Positions 18,437-27,399 of a stretch of 64,000 nt of DNA are shown piece after piece. The notes beneath the pieces were generated by a model that worked only from the letters and a program-made list of their open reading frames with translations, searched no databases and was not told where the DNA came from. Both the position numbers and the translations under genes were made by a program. How positions within the stretch are numbered: the first letter of the stretch is position 1; every line of letters begins with the position of its first letter. Source of the DNA: Desulfurococcaceae archaeon (GTDB taxonomy: Archaea; Thermoproteota; Thermoprotei_A; Sulfolobales; Desulfurococcaceae); NCBI GenBank assembly GCA_023269825.1, contig JAGDWI010000002.1, positions 120,616 through 184,615 of the forward strand, given 5' to 3'.

Positions 18437-19042
18437 ATGGTTACCGGGTTAACTAGAGATGCAATTATACAAATAATAGATTATGTGAGCAAAGCAACAG
18501 AATTAATTAGCGATAATGAAAAAGACTCCATGATAGATACCTTACTGAATTCACGGAAAGAAGGTAGAAAGATATTTGTGATTGGCGCGGGTAGAAGTGG
18601 TCTCGTGGCTAAAGCGTTCGCAATGAGATTAATGCACATGGATTTCGACGTATACGTTGTAGGTGAAACAATAATGCCCCCCATGAAGAAAGGAGATGTA
18701 TTGATCGCTATTTCTGGCTCAGGTAGAACGAGAACAGTTGTATCAGTGGCTGAGGCAGCTAAATCTATAGGTGCAAAAGTAATTGCTCTAACTACTTACC
18801 CTGATAGTCCTCTAGCTAAACTAGCAGATATAGTTGTAAGAATACCTGGTAGAACAAAGCTCGCTATCGAAGAGGATTATATCATTAGGCAGGTTAGAGG
18901 GCACCACGAACCACTGGCGCCGCTGGGTACGCTATTCGAAGTTACAACCCTAGTATTCCTTGACGGTGTAGTTGTTGAGTTAATGAGTAAACTTGGAATA
19001 ACAGAGGAAGACATGAAAGAACGACACGCAAATATAGAGTAA
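18437..19042 (+). CDS. hxlB: 6-phospho-3-hexuloisomerase (PHI), SIS domain
   Basis: 201-residue single SIS-domain protein. FVIGAGRSGLVAKAFAMRLMH, ISGSGRTRTVV and LAPLGTLFEVT are the sugar-phosphate-binding motifs of the PHI family (MJ1247-like). It interconverts fructose-6-phosphate and hexulose-6-phosphate, which in archaea supplies ribulose-5-phosphate through the reverse ribulose monophosphate pathway, in place of the missing pentose phosphate pathway. The partner hexulose-6-phosphate synthase is not in this window. The C-terminal EEDMKERHANIE closes the family's helical end. Confidence 0.88.
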   Translation: MVTGLTRDAIIQIIDYVSKATELISDNEKDSMIDTLLNSRKEGRKIFVIGAGRSGLVAKAFAMRLMHMDFDVYVVGETIMPPMKKGDVLIAISGSGRTRTVVSVAEAAKSIGAKVIALTTYPDSPLAKLADIVVRIPGRTKLAIEEDYIIRQVRGHHEPLAPLGTLFEVTTLVFLDGVVVELMSKLGITEEDMKERHANIE

Positions 19043-19191
19043 AACGAGCCGGTATCACATAAATAATAACTAAGTTTTTAAGTAAACTATTTTACAGCAT
19101 GTTTTTCAACAGTATTTAATGAGTAACCGGTACTGTAGTTTAGATAGTGCTTATATTAGTATTTCACTATGTAATAAGAGAGGGTCAGTAA

Positions 19192-20148
19192 TTGGGAAGA
19201 GTTGGGTTTAAAGTATACGCGGAACCCTTTGCATTAGCGTTGATTCTTGAAGCTTCAGCGTATCCTAAACCAGGTAACGTTCATAGGTTAAGAGATAGGG
19301 AAGGGTTAAGATATGAGGCTTTTCTAGCTACAGGTGTTTTATCCGCTAAGTACTTTGAGAGAGGAATTAGGAGGGGATTTACTGGATACCGTAAAGTAAT
19401 TGTGGGGGACTTAATTTATGGTTTAATTAAAGAAGTCGCGTATAAACTTAGATCAACTAATACTTGTCTGGGTTCATCAATGTTGTTGTCTTTCATGAGT
19501 GTTACGCTTGGAAAATTACTACGAGGTGGAGGGGAAGATTTACGATTACTACAAGAGATAACTAGAAGCATTGTGGAAGATACAACTGTTTTAGACTCTA
19601 TATACTACTATAAAGCTGTTAGAGTAGCTTCACCTAGTTATATTAAACCCGGTGACGACACCGGAGAATACGTAAATGTTTGGGATGAGAACTTCGAGCT
19701 GAAACTCGTGGAGAAAAACCATAGGTTAATAGATATACTGAAGTATAATTCGAGATTCGACATAGTGTCTGATGAAGTTTTACGTGGTTTTCAAAGAGGA
19801 TTTAATGCCGAGGAATTTCTACGTTCAAGACTGATTACTCATAGGGATTTAAATAGAGGAATCATTGAAACATACTTGTACCTGCTTTCAGAGAATAGAG
19901 ATACCATTATTTACTTAAAGCATGGAGAAGACACGGCTTTAGAGGTTTCGAGGAAAGCTCGGGAAATACTCGTAGAAGTAATGAATAAAAATACAAACTG
20001 GTTTAAACCTCTATGGGAATTCGACGAAGAATTAAACCGTAGAAAAATTAACCCGGGCGCAGTCGCCGACTTAACGGCTGAAGCTATAGCTTTGTACTTG
20101 TTGAAAAACATGTTTGAGGAGGATATGTTATTAGATCTCTCTCATTGA
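19192..20148 (+). CDS. CitG/MdcB-like triphosphoribosyl-dephospho-CoA synthase family protein
   Basis: 318 residues, all-helical. EASAYPKPGNVHRLRD near the N-terminus, GSSMLLSFMSVTLGKLL, and the acidic DDTGEYVNVWDENF resemble the CitG family, whose bacterial members make the prosthetic-group precursor of citrate lyase or malonate decarboxylase. Neither enzyme is seen here, and archaeal CitG relatives have no established role, so the activity is open. Start is TTG at 19192 after GAGAGGGTC; no better ATG is available in frame. Confidence 0.7.
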   Translation: MGRVGFKVYAEPFALALILEASAYPKPGNVHRLRDREGLRYEAFLATGVLSAKYFERGIRRGFTGYRKVIVGDLIYGLIKEVAYKLRSTNTCLGSSMLLSFMSVTLGKLLRGGGEDLRLLQEITRSIVEDTTVLDSIYYYKAVRVASPSYIKPGDDTGEYVNVWDENFELKLVEKNHRLIDILKYNSRFDIVSDEVLRGFQRGFNAEEFLRSRLITHRDLNRGIIETYLYLLSENRDTIIYLKHGEDTALEVSRKAREILVEVMNKNTNWFKPLWEFDEELNRRKINPGAVADLTAEAIALYLLKNMFEEDMLLDLSH

Positions 20149-20165
20149 ATCAACCGGTACCATGG

Positions 20166-20525
20166 TTAAGACAAGTAGTCTTTAATGTCGACTTCTTTAC
20201 CGTGTTTAACAAACTTAATCCTCATATCAGGTTTCACATCTAAACCAAGAGAGTTAAACAAGTAGTAGAGAGTATAACCATCAATACTTGACAAAGTATT
20301 GTTCTTGATTGCTTTATACAATTCGTTTACAATGGTTTTATAGATTTCAGGGTACTTAATCTTCAATTTATTCATTAATTCAACGGCTTTATCATCTGCG
20401 AGTTTAGAGTAGACTACTTTCTCGGGGTCTTCTTCGACTCTCCCTTCTTCCTTTACGTTCGTCATTTTAGACACAATTCTCTTATATAATTTAAGCTTGA
20501 TGTAATCAGGTAACTCATCGCTCAT
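20166..20525 (-). CDS. Conserved crenarchaeal-type hypothetical protein
   Basis: 119 residues, charged, soluble, probably helical. The C-terminal part (GYTLYYLFNSLGLDVKPDMRIKFVKHGKEVDIKDYL) looks compact and conserved, and I have a vague memory of similar tails in other Desulfurococcales; I cannot name a function. It is convergent with the CitG-like gene (17 nt gap) and divergent from the ABC system. The clear ATG and the highly charged composition support a real gene. Confidence 0.65.
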   Translation of the reverse strand: MSDELPDYIKLKLYKRIVSKMTNVKEEGRVEEDPEKVVYSKLADDKAVELMNKLKIKYPEIYKTIVNELYKAIKNNTLSSIDGYTLYYLFNSLGLDVKPDMRIKFVKHGKEVDIKDYLS

Positions 20526-20626
20526 AACCAGTCCCCCTAGTAATTATTTTATTTAATTAATAATAACCTGGTTTAATTTTAATCCGAGTAGTATGTGTGC
20601 TATGTGCTTACTCGGGGCATGCATTT

Positions 20627-21343
20627 ATGGGAGCCATTATTAAATTAATTGACGTGTGGAAAATATATAGAGTTGGTTCAGTAGAGTTCCCCGCCTTACG
20701 GGGAGTAAACTTAGAAATAGAAAAAGGTGAAATATTAGCAGTAATGGGCCCTAGTGGTTCCGGTAAATCCACCTTATTGAATATGATGGGTTTACTTGAT
20801 AAACCAAGTAAGGGAGTGGTCTTAATTGATGGCGTTGACGCCTCGAAGCTACCTGAGCACAAGATAGCGGATTTACGCAATATGAAAATTGGTTTCGTTT
20901 TTCAACACTTTAACTTAATTAATAGATTAACAGTGTATGAGAACATAGAACTACCACTAGTTCCAAGAGGGTTACCGTCAGATCAACGCAAGAAACTAGT
21001 TATAAAAGCCTTAATGCTAGCTGGTGGAGATGAATCCTGGTTGAGTAAGAAACCTAGTCAGTTGAGTGGGGGTCAACAACAAAGAGTAGCGATTGCTAGA
21101 GCCATAGTGGGTAACCCGGAAATTATTCTTGCAGATGAACCAACGGGGAACCTTGATAGAGCATCAGCTAAAGTTGTAATGGATACTTTTCTCAAACTGA
21201 ATAAGCATGGGTTAACGATCGTTATAGTGACACATGATCCCGAAATAGCTAACTGTACAAGTAAAATAGTTCTAATAAGAGACGGTAAGATCGTAGATAT
21301 AAAAGACTCCGTATTTGATGAGTGTATTTTGAATAAAGTTTAG
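20627..21343 (+). CDS. ABC transporter ATP-binding protein, MacB/LolD type
   Basis: About 238 residues. Walker A GPSGSGKST, Q-loop FVFQHFNLI, signature LSGGQQQR, Walker B ILADEPTGNLD and H-loop VTHDPEI are all intact. The sequence type (KIYRVG...VEFPALRGVNLEIEKGEI) is that of ATPases that serve FtsX-fold permeases rather than importers. I took ATG at 20627, which starts MGAIIKLIDVWKIY; an upstream GTG at 20597 adds ten residues with no family match. The genes for an ectoprotein and the FtsX-like permease follow directly (gap of 11 nt, then a 14-nt overlap). Confidence 0.92.
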   Translation: MGAIIKLIDVWKIYRVGSVEFPALRGVNLEIEKGEILAVMGPSGSGKSTLLNMMGLLDKPSKGVVLIDGVDASKLPEHKIADLRNMKIGFVFQHFNLINRLTVYENIELPLVPRGLPSDQRKKLVIKALMLAGGDESWLSKKPSQLSGGQQQRVAIARAIVGNPEIILADEPTGNLDRASAKVVMDTFLKLNKHGLTIVIVTHDPEIANCTSKIVLIRDGKIVDIKDSVFDECILNKV

Positions 21344-21354
21344 GTGTTTTCATA

Positions 21355-24300
21355 ATGGAGGGCAAATCACTGAGTTACTTGATCATAGTACTCTTGCTTA
21401 TCGATGTTTTTATACCTATAATTAATGTTAAGGCATCTACAACACCCTGGGTTATCCAGGAATCATCGTTAACATCATACGTTGGAGGTAGAGTATACCC
21501 TGGGAGTAGGAATGCTAAATTAACCGTAGTGACTAGGTATCTTGGTAATACTAGTATATTAAACCCAGTCGCGTGCATTGATCTCCCCAGCGGTTTCAGT
21601 GTTATGGGGTCAAGATGCGTGCCCGGTAGAGACGCTGATAACAATGCTTTATCCATCGTGGAGCCAGGTAATTCAACGTACTACATATTCACGTTAAACG
21701 TGGATAGGAGTGTTTCTCCAGGTAACTATGTTGCTGGTTTAAACATTACGTATTACCTACTGGGTAGCAGTGTACTCGAGTGGGACATGGTTTATATACC
21801 TCTCACGATCTCACCCTACCCATCCCTAAACATCGTTATTAAGGATTCATATTTCACTCCATACAATTATCCCGGAGCATGCCCGGTTAACGTGGTTATA
21901 GGCATCATAAATAATGGGGAATCATCCATTGAGGCATTAAGGTTAACTTTGGATTTACCGAGCGATGTAACGGATCCAAGCGAGTTAAAAGCCGACTACG
22001 TTTCGAGCATAAGTCCTGGAAACGAGCTATATTTAAACTTGGGTTCTACGTGTATAAGTCCCTCAGTTAACCCGAACACGAGATATACGGGTACTTTGCG
22101 CGTAGAGGCGCAATTATTAACAGATGATGGAGTCTCATACACCGACGAAGAATATTACTATGTTGAATTCTCAGTCGGCGGATTACCTGGGGCAAAGTTA
22201 AGGGTAATAAGCTACGAGTTGACCTCGGGGGTTTCTCTACCTGGCTTCAAGAACACGGGGTTAAGGGTACTTATTAAATCAGAGGAACAAGGGGTACTTA
22301 CTTTAACTCACGCAAAGGTAACATTGTGGAACGCTGTAAACATTAATGGATCGACGACGGCTTTTTACGCCCATAATATAGTATTGAATTACTTGGAGTC
22401 AACCTGGATCACATATAATGAACTAAGTGTTTTCGAGAACGCTTCCTACGTAAAAGCAAACATAACTCTCTATGGTTCTGTAACGCGCCAAGGTGTTGAA
22501 TACCCGGTTGTATTCGAGATTTCCCTTTTAATACCGTTAAGTGAGAGAGAGCTAGATATAAATATTGAGAGAATCGAGTGGAGCCGTGCACACGTGTACC
22601 CGGGGTCAACTGGTAACACGCTCGTTATCACACTATTGAATAATGAATCAAGTTTAAGTATAATGGATGCAACTGTAAAAGTGACTGTTCAAAAAGACGT
22701 TATATATCCAGGGGAACTCGTAGCGCGCAACATCGCTTTAAATCCAGGTTCACTCGTCGAAGTATCATACACTGATATCATTGTACCTGAAGCAACTAAA
22801 CCCGGTGTATACAATATAACTATTAACATCACTGGAATAGCCAGAGGACAAGACGGATCATACAGGTTTATCTCATTATTGAGAAATGCTTCGTTAATTA
22901 TTGCTGATTTATCAGTGCTTGAACCAGTGCTACCTATCCTAGAAGTCGTAGATTCCTATTGGGGTGAGGGATCTCCACAATACATATACCCTGGAAACTC
23001 GAGAGCAGCTTACACTGTTGTTCTACGAAACAATGGGACAGTAACAGCTTTAAATATATTGGTTCTAGTCGACGAGGTTGATCCAGGTGATTTGAGCTTT
23101 CTAAATAATGCATCAACGTGCGCGGTTCAATTAGCACCTGGCTCTACGTGCACTGCTGTATTCTACCTGGATCTAACTAGAGCGAGCAGTGGAGTTAAAA
23201 AGTTTAACTTGAAAGTACAGTATGGAGTACAAGGAGTTGGAGTTAACACTATATTTACGCAGTATTTAGCGACCAGCATTTATCTACCCGAGTATCAAGC
23301 AGGAAGCAATGTTACCATAGCAAATTATGGTTGGCTCAACAATAATCCCGTTTTCCCGAGAACAAAGTCTGCTGTATTAACAGTTAACCTTGTTAACCTA
23401 GAGGCATATAACGTGTACTCGGTCTGGGTGTCTCTGACAACGCCTTCATGCATGAGTATACGTGAGGGAACGCCGAGAACAGTATATATAGCTGGCCCGG
23501 TTACAGCTCTTCAAACGTTTACTGCTTCATTCACGTTGGATTTACATGGCTGCACTCCAGGAACTCATCAAGCCATCATAGATTTAGATTACTATGTTCA
23601 AACAGCTGGTGGCGGAGTAAGGAAGAAAGTGTCTCAACTAATTAGTTTACTCGTGGAAAACGATGAGAACAGCATCGAGTACATTACATCCGGGTGGATT
23701 AATACCCCGGTTACTCCACCAGTCTATGGGGCTCAGTACTATATTGTGTTACGTAACGCTAAGTTCCCTTCAATATCAAACCCGATACTGAAATTAGAGT
23801 TGCCGCGAGGCGTAACAGAGTCTAAAACAAATAGTTCTAGACCCGCACTAACTCCGGCTATGAGTATTTCAGCGCAGCAAGCATACCTCATACAAAGTAT
23901 ACCAAGTAATCTCGCTCAACTTATATCTCAATACATGCAGCAAACACCTAGTAGTGTTACAGGCGTGAATAAAGGCGACGTAGTTGTGTTCATAGTTTCG
24001 CTAAATATCGAGTTGGAAAACGTGTCAGCAATCGATGTACCGTATACTTTGACGTTTATTGACAACTGGGGAGAAGAATATGATTATTCATCAATGCTTA
24101 AAATTAACTTGTTGACAGCTCCCCCAGTACTAGAAGTAAGACCTGTATCGCCTCTCGTAGTATTCAGGAATGGTACAGCCACAATAGATATTTTAGTTGA
24201 AAACAAGTACTCATCTCCCGTTAATAACCTGTATATTGCATTAATACCTGTATCAAGCAACGTTATACCCCAAAACGCAGTTAAATACATTGGTAAACTA

Positions 24301-24939
24301 GAAGGAGAAAGCAATGTAACTGTTAAATTTGAAGCAGTCTACAATCCAGTGCAAATAAGTGTTGGAACAGTACCAGTCTCAATGTCCTCAGCGGTTTTCA
24401 CTGCGACACTGATCTTCGTGGATGTTTCCGGGGCTCTACACACATTGAACACAACGTTAGCAGTCATGATAAAACCCTTCATAGAGTTAAAGTTGATGCC
24501 TAGTGTAACTGCAAAGTACTCGAAAGGTACTCTCATAGTTAACGGTATAATAGCGAATACTGGTATTTCTACAGCTCGCAGCGTTATCGCTTACATTAAA
24601 TATGGTAACGTGGAATCAGTTAACATCATAGGTGATATTGATCCAGCCTCTCAAACGCCCTTTAGATTAGAGATTCAAGCACCATATACTAGTGATAATT
24701 GCACCCTCGCGATAAAGTACCGGGATGAATATGGTTCAGAATACGTGTTTGAGACTCAATTAACGGTAACGCAGACCATAGAGCAAGTTCAAACTACAAC
24801 TACGGTAACTTCACCAATGGATACTACCTTTAAAGTAATAATAATTGTCTTAGTAGCAGTCTTTCTAGCAGGATTATTCTTCGTTCTCTACAGGCACAGT
24901 AGGCAAGTCATGAAGAGGGTTACACATGAAGTTGAGTGA
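21355..24939 (+). CDS. Large membrane-anchored extracellular repeat protein (CARDB/COG1361-like) of an ABC system
   Basis: 1,194 residues: signal peptide or anchor (about 7-27), long ectodomain, and one C-terminal membrane helix (about 1160-1182) with a basic cytoplasmic tail. The ectodomain shows repeated beta-sandwich units, each opening with a Tyr/Val-x-Tyr-Pro-Gly or similar turn followed by alternating strands and NNG/NNES. Openings occur near residues 42, 164, 292, 408, 534, 657, 778, 931 and 1051. Such CARDB-like repeats are typical of archaeal surface proteins. Being between the ATPase and the FtsX-like permease, it probably acts as the extracellular component (a MacA-like or sensor role), which is an inference. 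Confidence 0.75.
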   Translation: MEGKSLSYLIIVLLLIDVFIPIINVKASTTPWVIQESSLTSYVGGRVYPGSRNAKLTVVTRYLGNTSILNPVACIDLPSGFSVMGSRCVPGRDADNNALSIVEPGNSTYYIFTLNVDRSVSPGNYVAGLNITYYLLGSSVLEWDMVYIPLTISPYPSLNIVIKDSYFTPYNYPGACPVNVVIGIINNGESSIEALRLTLDLPSDVTDPSELKADYVSSISPGNELYLNLGSTCISPSVNPNTRYTGTLRVEAQLLTDDGVSYTDEEYYYVEFSVGGLPGAKLRVISYELTSGVSLPGFKNTGLRVLIKSEEQGVLTLTHAKVTLWNAVNINGSTTAFYAHNIVLNYLESTWITYNELSVFENASYVKANITLYGSVTRQGVEYPVVFEISLLIPLSERELDINIERIEWSRAHVYPGSTGNTLVITLLNNESSLSIMDATVKVTVQKDVIYPGELVARNIALNPGSLVEVSYTDIIVPEATKPGVYNITINITGIARGQDGSYRFISLLRNASLIIADLSVLEPVLPILEVVDSYWGEGSPQYIYPGNSRAAYTVVLRNNGTVTALNILVLVDEVDPGDLSFLNNASTCAVQLAPGSTCTAVFYLDLTRASSGVKKFNLKVQYGVQGVGVNTIFTQYLATSIYLPEYQAGSNVTIANYGWLNNNPVFPRTKSAVLTVNLVNLEAYNVYSVWVSLTTPSCMSIREGTPRTVYIAGPVTALQTFTASFTLDLHGCTPGTHQAIIDLDYYVQTAGGGVRKKVSQLISLLVENDENSIEYITSGWINTPVTPPVYGAQYYIVLRNAKFPSISNPILKLELPRGVTESKTNSSRPALTPAMSISAQQAYLIQSIPSNLAQLISQYMQQTPSSVTGVNKGDVVVFIVSLNIELENVSAIDVPYTLTFIDNWGEEYDYSSMLKINLLTAPPVLEVRPVSPLVVFRNGTATIDILVENKYSSPVNNLYIALIPVSSNVIPQNAVKYIGKLEGESNVTVKFEAVYNPVQISVGTVPVSMSSAVFTATLIFVDVSGALHTLNTTLAVMIKPFIELKLMPSVTAKYSKGTLIVNGIIANTGISTARSVIAYIKYGNVESVNIIGDIDPASQTPFRLEIQAPYTSDNCTLAIKYRDEYGSEYVFETQLTVTQTIEQVQTTTTVTSPMDTTFKVIIIVLVAVFLAGLFFVLYRHSRQVMKRVTHEVE

Positions 24940-26134
24940 TGTGCTGAGACTAAGCGTTAAGTCCTTGACTGAGAGAAAACTCCGCGCGGTTTTAACTATT
25001 ATAGGTGTAGCAATAGGACCCATGGCTCTTTTAATGATTGGAAGCATTGTAGCGGGTTACGGGGATTACATTGTTTCATCTATATCGGGCCTTGGGCAAA
25101 ACTTAATTGTTGTTACGCCGAGAACTGGTTACCAGTTAACAAGAGATGATGTTGAGTACTTCTCGAATCTACCCAGTGTTGTAGACGTCACACCCTTCTA
25201 CACTACTCAGGGTGAAATACTGATCGGGGGTGAGCGAAAAACAGTGTATGTTTACGGCGTAAACCCCCAGTTCGTTTTAAAAGCTATATCTAGTTTAAAC
25301 GTTAAGGAGGGGTATGCGCCTTCGGAGACAGAACTGAGTCGAGCAATGGTTGGCTATAACATAGCGTTCAAGGAAAACGGTGAACGCTGCTATAATTTAG
25401 GCGATGTTATATCTGTAACAGTGTACAAGGTTGGAGAAAAAGGGAAAGTGGAAATTAAGCGAGTAAACGTCGTTGTAACAGGTGTACTTGATAAGTTTGG
25501 TGGAGCAGTGTTCTTAAACCCGGATACTGGAATATTTGTCCCAATTGAGACTCTAGAGAAAACCATAGGTGTAAGGGAGTGGAGTGGAATACTTGTTCTT
25601 GTTTCATCCCCTGATCTAGTGGATAACGTTGAGAAAACAATAAGAGAAGTTTACGCAAACAAAGTTGAAGTCATATCGTTTATAGCAATAGCTCGAACGG
25701 TTTCAAACATCGTTGCAGCCGTTGACTTCGTAACCTTCGCTGCAACTACCTCTTCGTTCGCTGTTGCAGTGGCCGGTATTGCTTCATCAATGATAACTAG
25801 CGTAATGGAGAGAACTAGGGAAATAGGAGTTATGAAAGCCATAGGATTCAGGGATAAACAAGTTCTCCTATTAATCTTATCTGAAGGCGTGATCATCAGC
25901 GTAATAGGTTACATTATAGGTTTAATCTTTGGCGTAATTGGAGCCAGGTTTCTCTCAGGTTCAACGACTCTAAATATTGGGCAATTCTGGGAAATAAGAG
26001 CGGAACCAAAGTTCACAGTAGACCTTATTGCTAGAAGCATACTTATGACTATCACGGTTGGAGTAGTAGGAGCATTATTTCCAGCTTATAGAGCAATGAA
26101 AATACCGCCCGCAGTTGCTTTGAAGTACGAGTAA
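24926..26134 (+). CDS. ABC transporter permease, FtsX/MacB type
   Basis: 402 residues with four membrane helices: one near the N-terminus (LTIIGVAIGPMALLMIGSIVAGYG), a large extracytoplasmic MacB-like periplasmic core domain (about residues 60-250), then three helices with the FtsX motif ERTREIGVMKAIGFRDKQVLLL and a terminal PAYRAMKIPPAVALKYE. It overlaps the ectoprotein gene by 14 nt, so they are co-translated. FtsX-fold transporters move peptides, lipids or lipoproteins, or transmit force to the outside, rather than importing nutrients. The substrate is unknown. Confidence 0.9.
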   Translation: MKLSDVLRLSVKSLTERKLRAVLTIIGVAIGPMALLMIGSIVAGYGDYIVSSISGLGQNLIVVTPRTGYQLTRDDVEYFSNLPSVVDVTPFYTTQGEILIGGERKTVYVYGVNPQFVLKAISSLNVKEGYAPSETELSRAMVGYNIAFKENGERCYNLGDVISVTVYKVGEKGKVEIKRVNVVVTGVLDKFGGAVFLNPDTGIFVPIETLEKTIGVREWSGILVLVSSPDLVDNVEKTIREVYANKVEVISFIAIARTVSNIVAAVDFVTFAATTSSFAVAVAGIASSMITSVMERTREIGVMKAIGFRDKQVLLLILSEGVIISVIGYIIGLIFGVIGARFLSGSTTLNIGQFWEIRAEPKFTVDLIARSILMTITVGVVGALFPAYRAMKIPPAVALKYE

Positions 26135-26162
26135 TTCCCTATATTAAAGGCCTCAAATACAT

Positions 26163-26705
26163 ATGAGCAGTATAGTAGTGAGGTGCGTTGAATTGTCCAC
26201 CAGGGATCTAATAACGAAGTGGCTTGTCGAGGAATCGTTCACAGTAACTAAACTTGAAACTCCTCCCGAGACGAGAGTCTCGTGGAGTATTGGGGTATCA
26301 ACGCCAGGTGTTCCAGGGATAAAATTCAGTGTTATTGCACCAATGGATAAACAGGATAGAATAATATTGGTTATGGGCATAGCGATATCGCAGGAGCATA
26401 AAGTCGAGTTAGAGAAATTGAAGCCCGCTGAGAGAGTTAGAGTAATGCACTCAATTTTATCAAGAACGCTCTCAGTCTGCACGGATTGCAAAATAGCGAT
26501 ACAACCAGATGTAGTTAACCCCTACACAATCGCCATAAACATGGAGGTTTTCGAGGAGGAGATAGAGAGATATGGTAAACCATACTTCATGAGGTTGTTA
26601 ACGAGGTTCCTAAACACGTATCTCGCAATAGTTTCAGGTTTTAATGAATGGTTCCCTATACTACCTCCAGGAACCAGGGAGAAAGAGCCGAGAACATACA
26701 TGTAG
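26163..26705 (+). CDS. DUF2299-like archaeal protein
   Basis: 180 residues, alpha/beta, no signal peptide. The core VSWSIGVSTPGVPGIKFSVIAPMDKQDRIILVMGIAISQEH and the following helix-rich half match my memory of the DUF2299 family, which has no known function. Start is the ATG at 26163, 28 nt after the permease stop, so it may be the last gene of that transcript. The stop codon ends one base before the 3' end of the tRNA-Ala gene on the other strand. Confidence 0.65.
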   Translation: MSSIVVRCVELSTRDLITKWLVEESFTVTKLETPPETRVSWSIGVSTPGVPGIKFSVIAPMDKQDRIILVMGIAISQEHKVELEKLKPAERVRVMHSILSRTLSVCTDCKIAIQPDVVNPYTIAINMEVFEEEIERYGKPYFMRLLTRFLNTYLAIVSGFNEWFPILPPGTREKEPRTYM

Positions 26706-26778
<73 letters not shown>

Positions 26779-26868
26779 ATCATTATATCTACTAAAACAT
26801 AGAAGGTCTTATATAAACACTTGAATATTTTCAATGAAATGAATGAGATTTTCTCAACACTGTGTAGT

Positions 26869-27399
26869 CTACATGTTGTAACCTATTTCAAGTGCTTTGA
26901 GATTTAAATGCAACCAGTTTGAAGGAATGATCTCTTCGAGAGCTCTTCTTATATGATCAAGACTCAGTACTTTTAATTCTCTTAGAACCTGGCCTAGGAT
27001 AACCATGTTTGCAACTCTTCGAGTTCCCAGCGTCTTCTCTGAGATCTCACTGTACTTAGCAGAGATCACTTTAAGTCCCTTGAATAGGGATGGTTCAACG
27101 TATTCTTCATCTACTACTATAATAGTATTTGAATCAAACATGGATCTATATGCAACGACTCCATAGGGGTACATGAATATAGCTAAATCAGGTTTAATGA
27201 CTTTTACGTACGGTGCTTCCTCCATTGTTGATGCTATAATTACATCTGATCGGCTTTCCCCGCCTCTTGTTTCAGATGCATAGCTCTCCGTGACTACAGC
27301 GTACAAGTTCGCGTACTTACTCGCCGCGAGCCCGAGGATTCTTCCAAGAAGTAGTACTCCTTGACCTCCTCTTCCAATAATTAGTATTTCATATTTCAC
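26869..27399 (-). CDS. korC: 2-oxoacid:ferredoxin oxidoreductase, gamma subunit (KorC-like)
   Basis: 176 residues with the gamma-subunit opening YEILIIGRGGQGVLLLGRIL and SYASETRGGESRSDVIIAS. It is the fourth gene of the korDABC order on this strand. In the enzyme this subunit completes the coenzyme A site. I took GTG at 27399, which has a strong GAGGTG ribosome site 7 nt before it and overlaps korB by 11 nt; a longer open frame to 27447 would overlap korB by 59 nt and add 16 residues with no family match. Confidence 0.85.
   Translation of the reverse strand: MKYEILIIGRGGQGVLLLGRILGLAASKYANLYAVVTESYASETRGGESRSDVIIASTMEEAPYVKVIKPDLAIFMYPYGVVAYRSMFDSNTIIVVDEEYVEPSLFKGLKVISAKYSEISEKTLGTRRVANMVILGQVLRELKVLSLDHIRRALEEIIPSNWLHLNLKALEIGYNM

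Noticed and set aside
18169..18456. 95-codon plus-strand frame across the radical SAM start and the RNA island
   Set aside because: Overlaps two better-supported features, has no ribosome site and reads through the GC hairpin.
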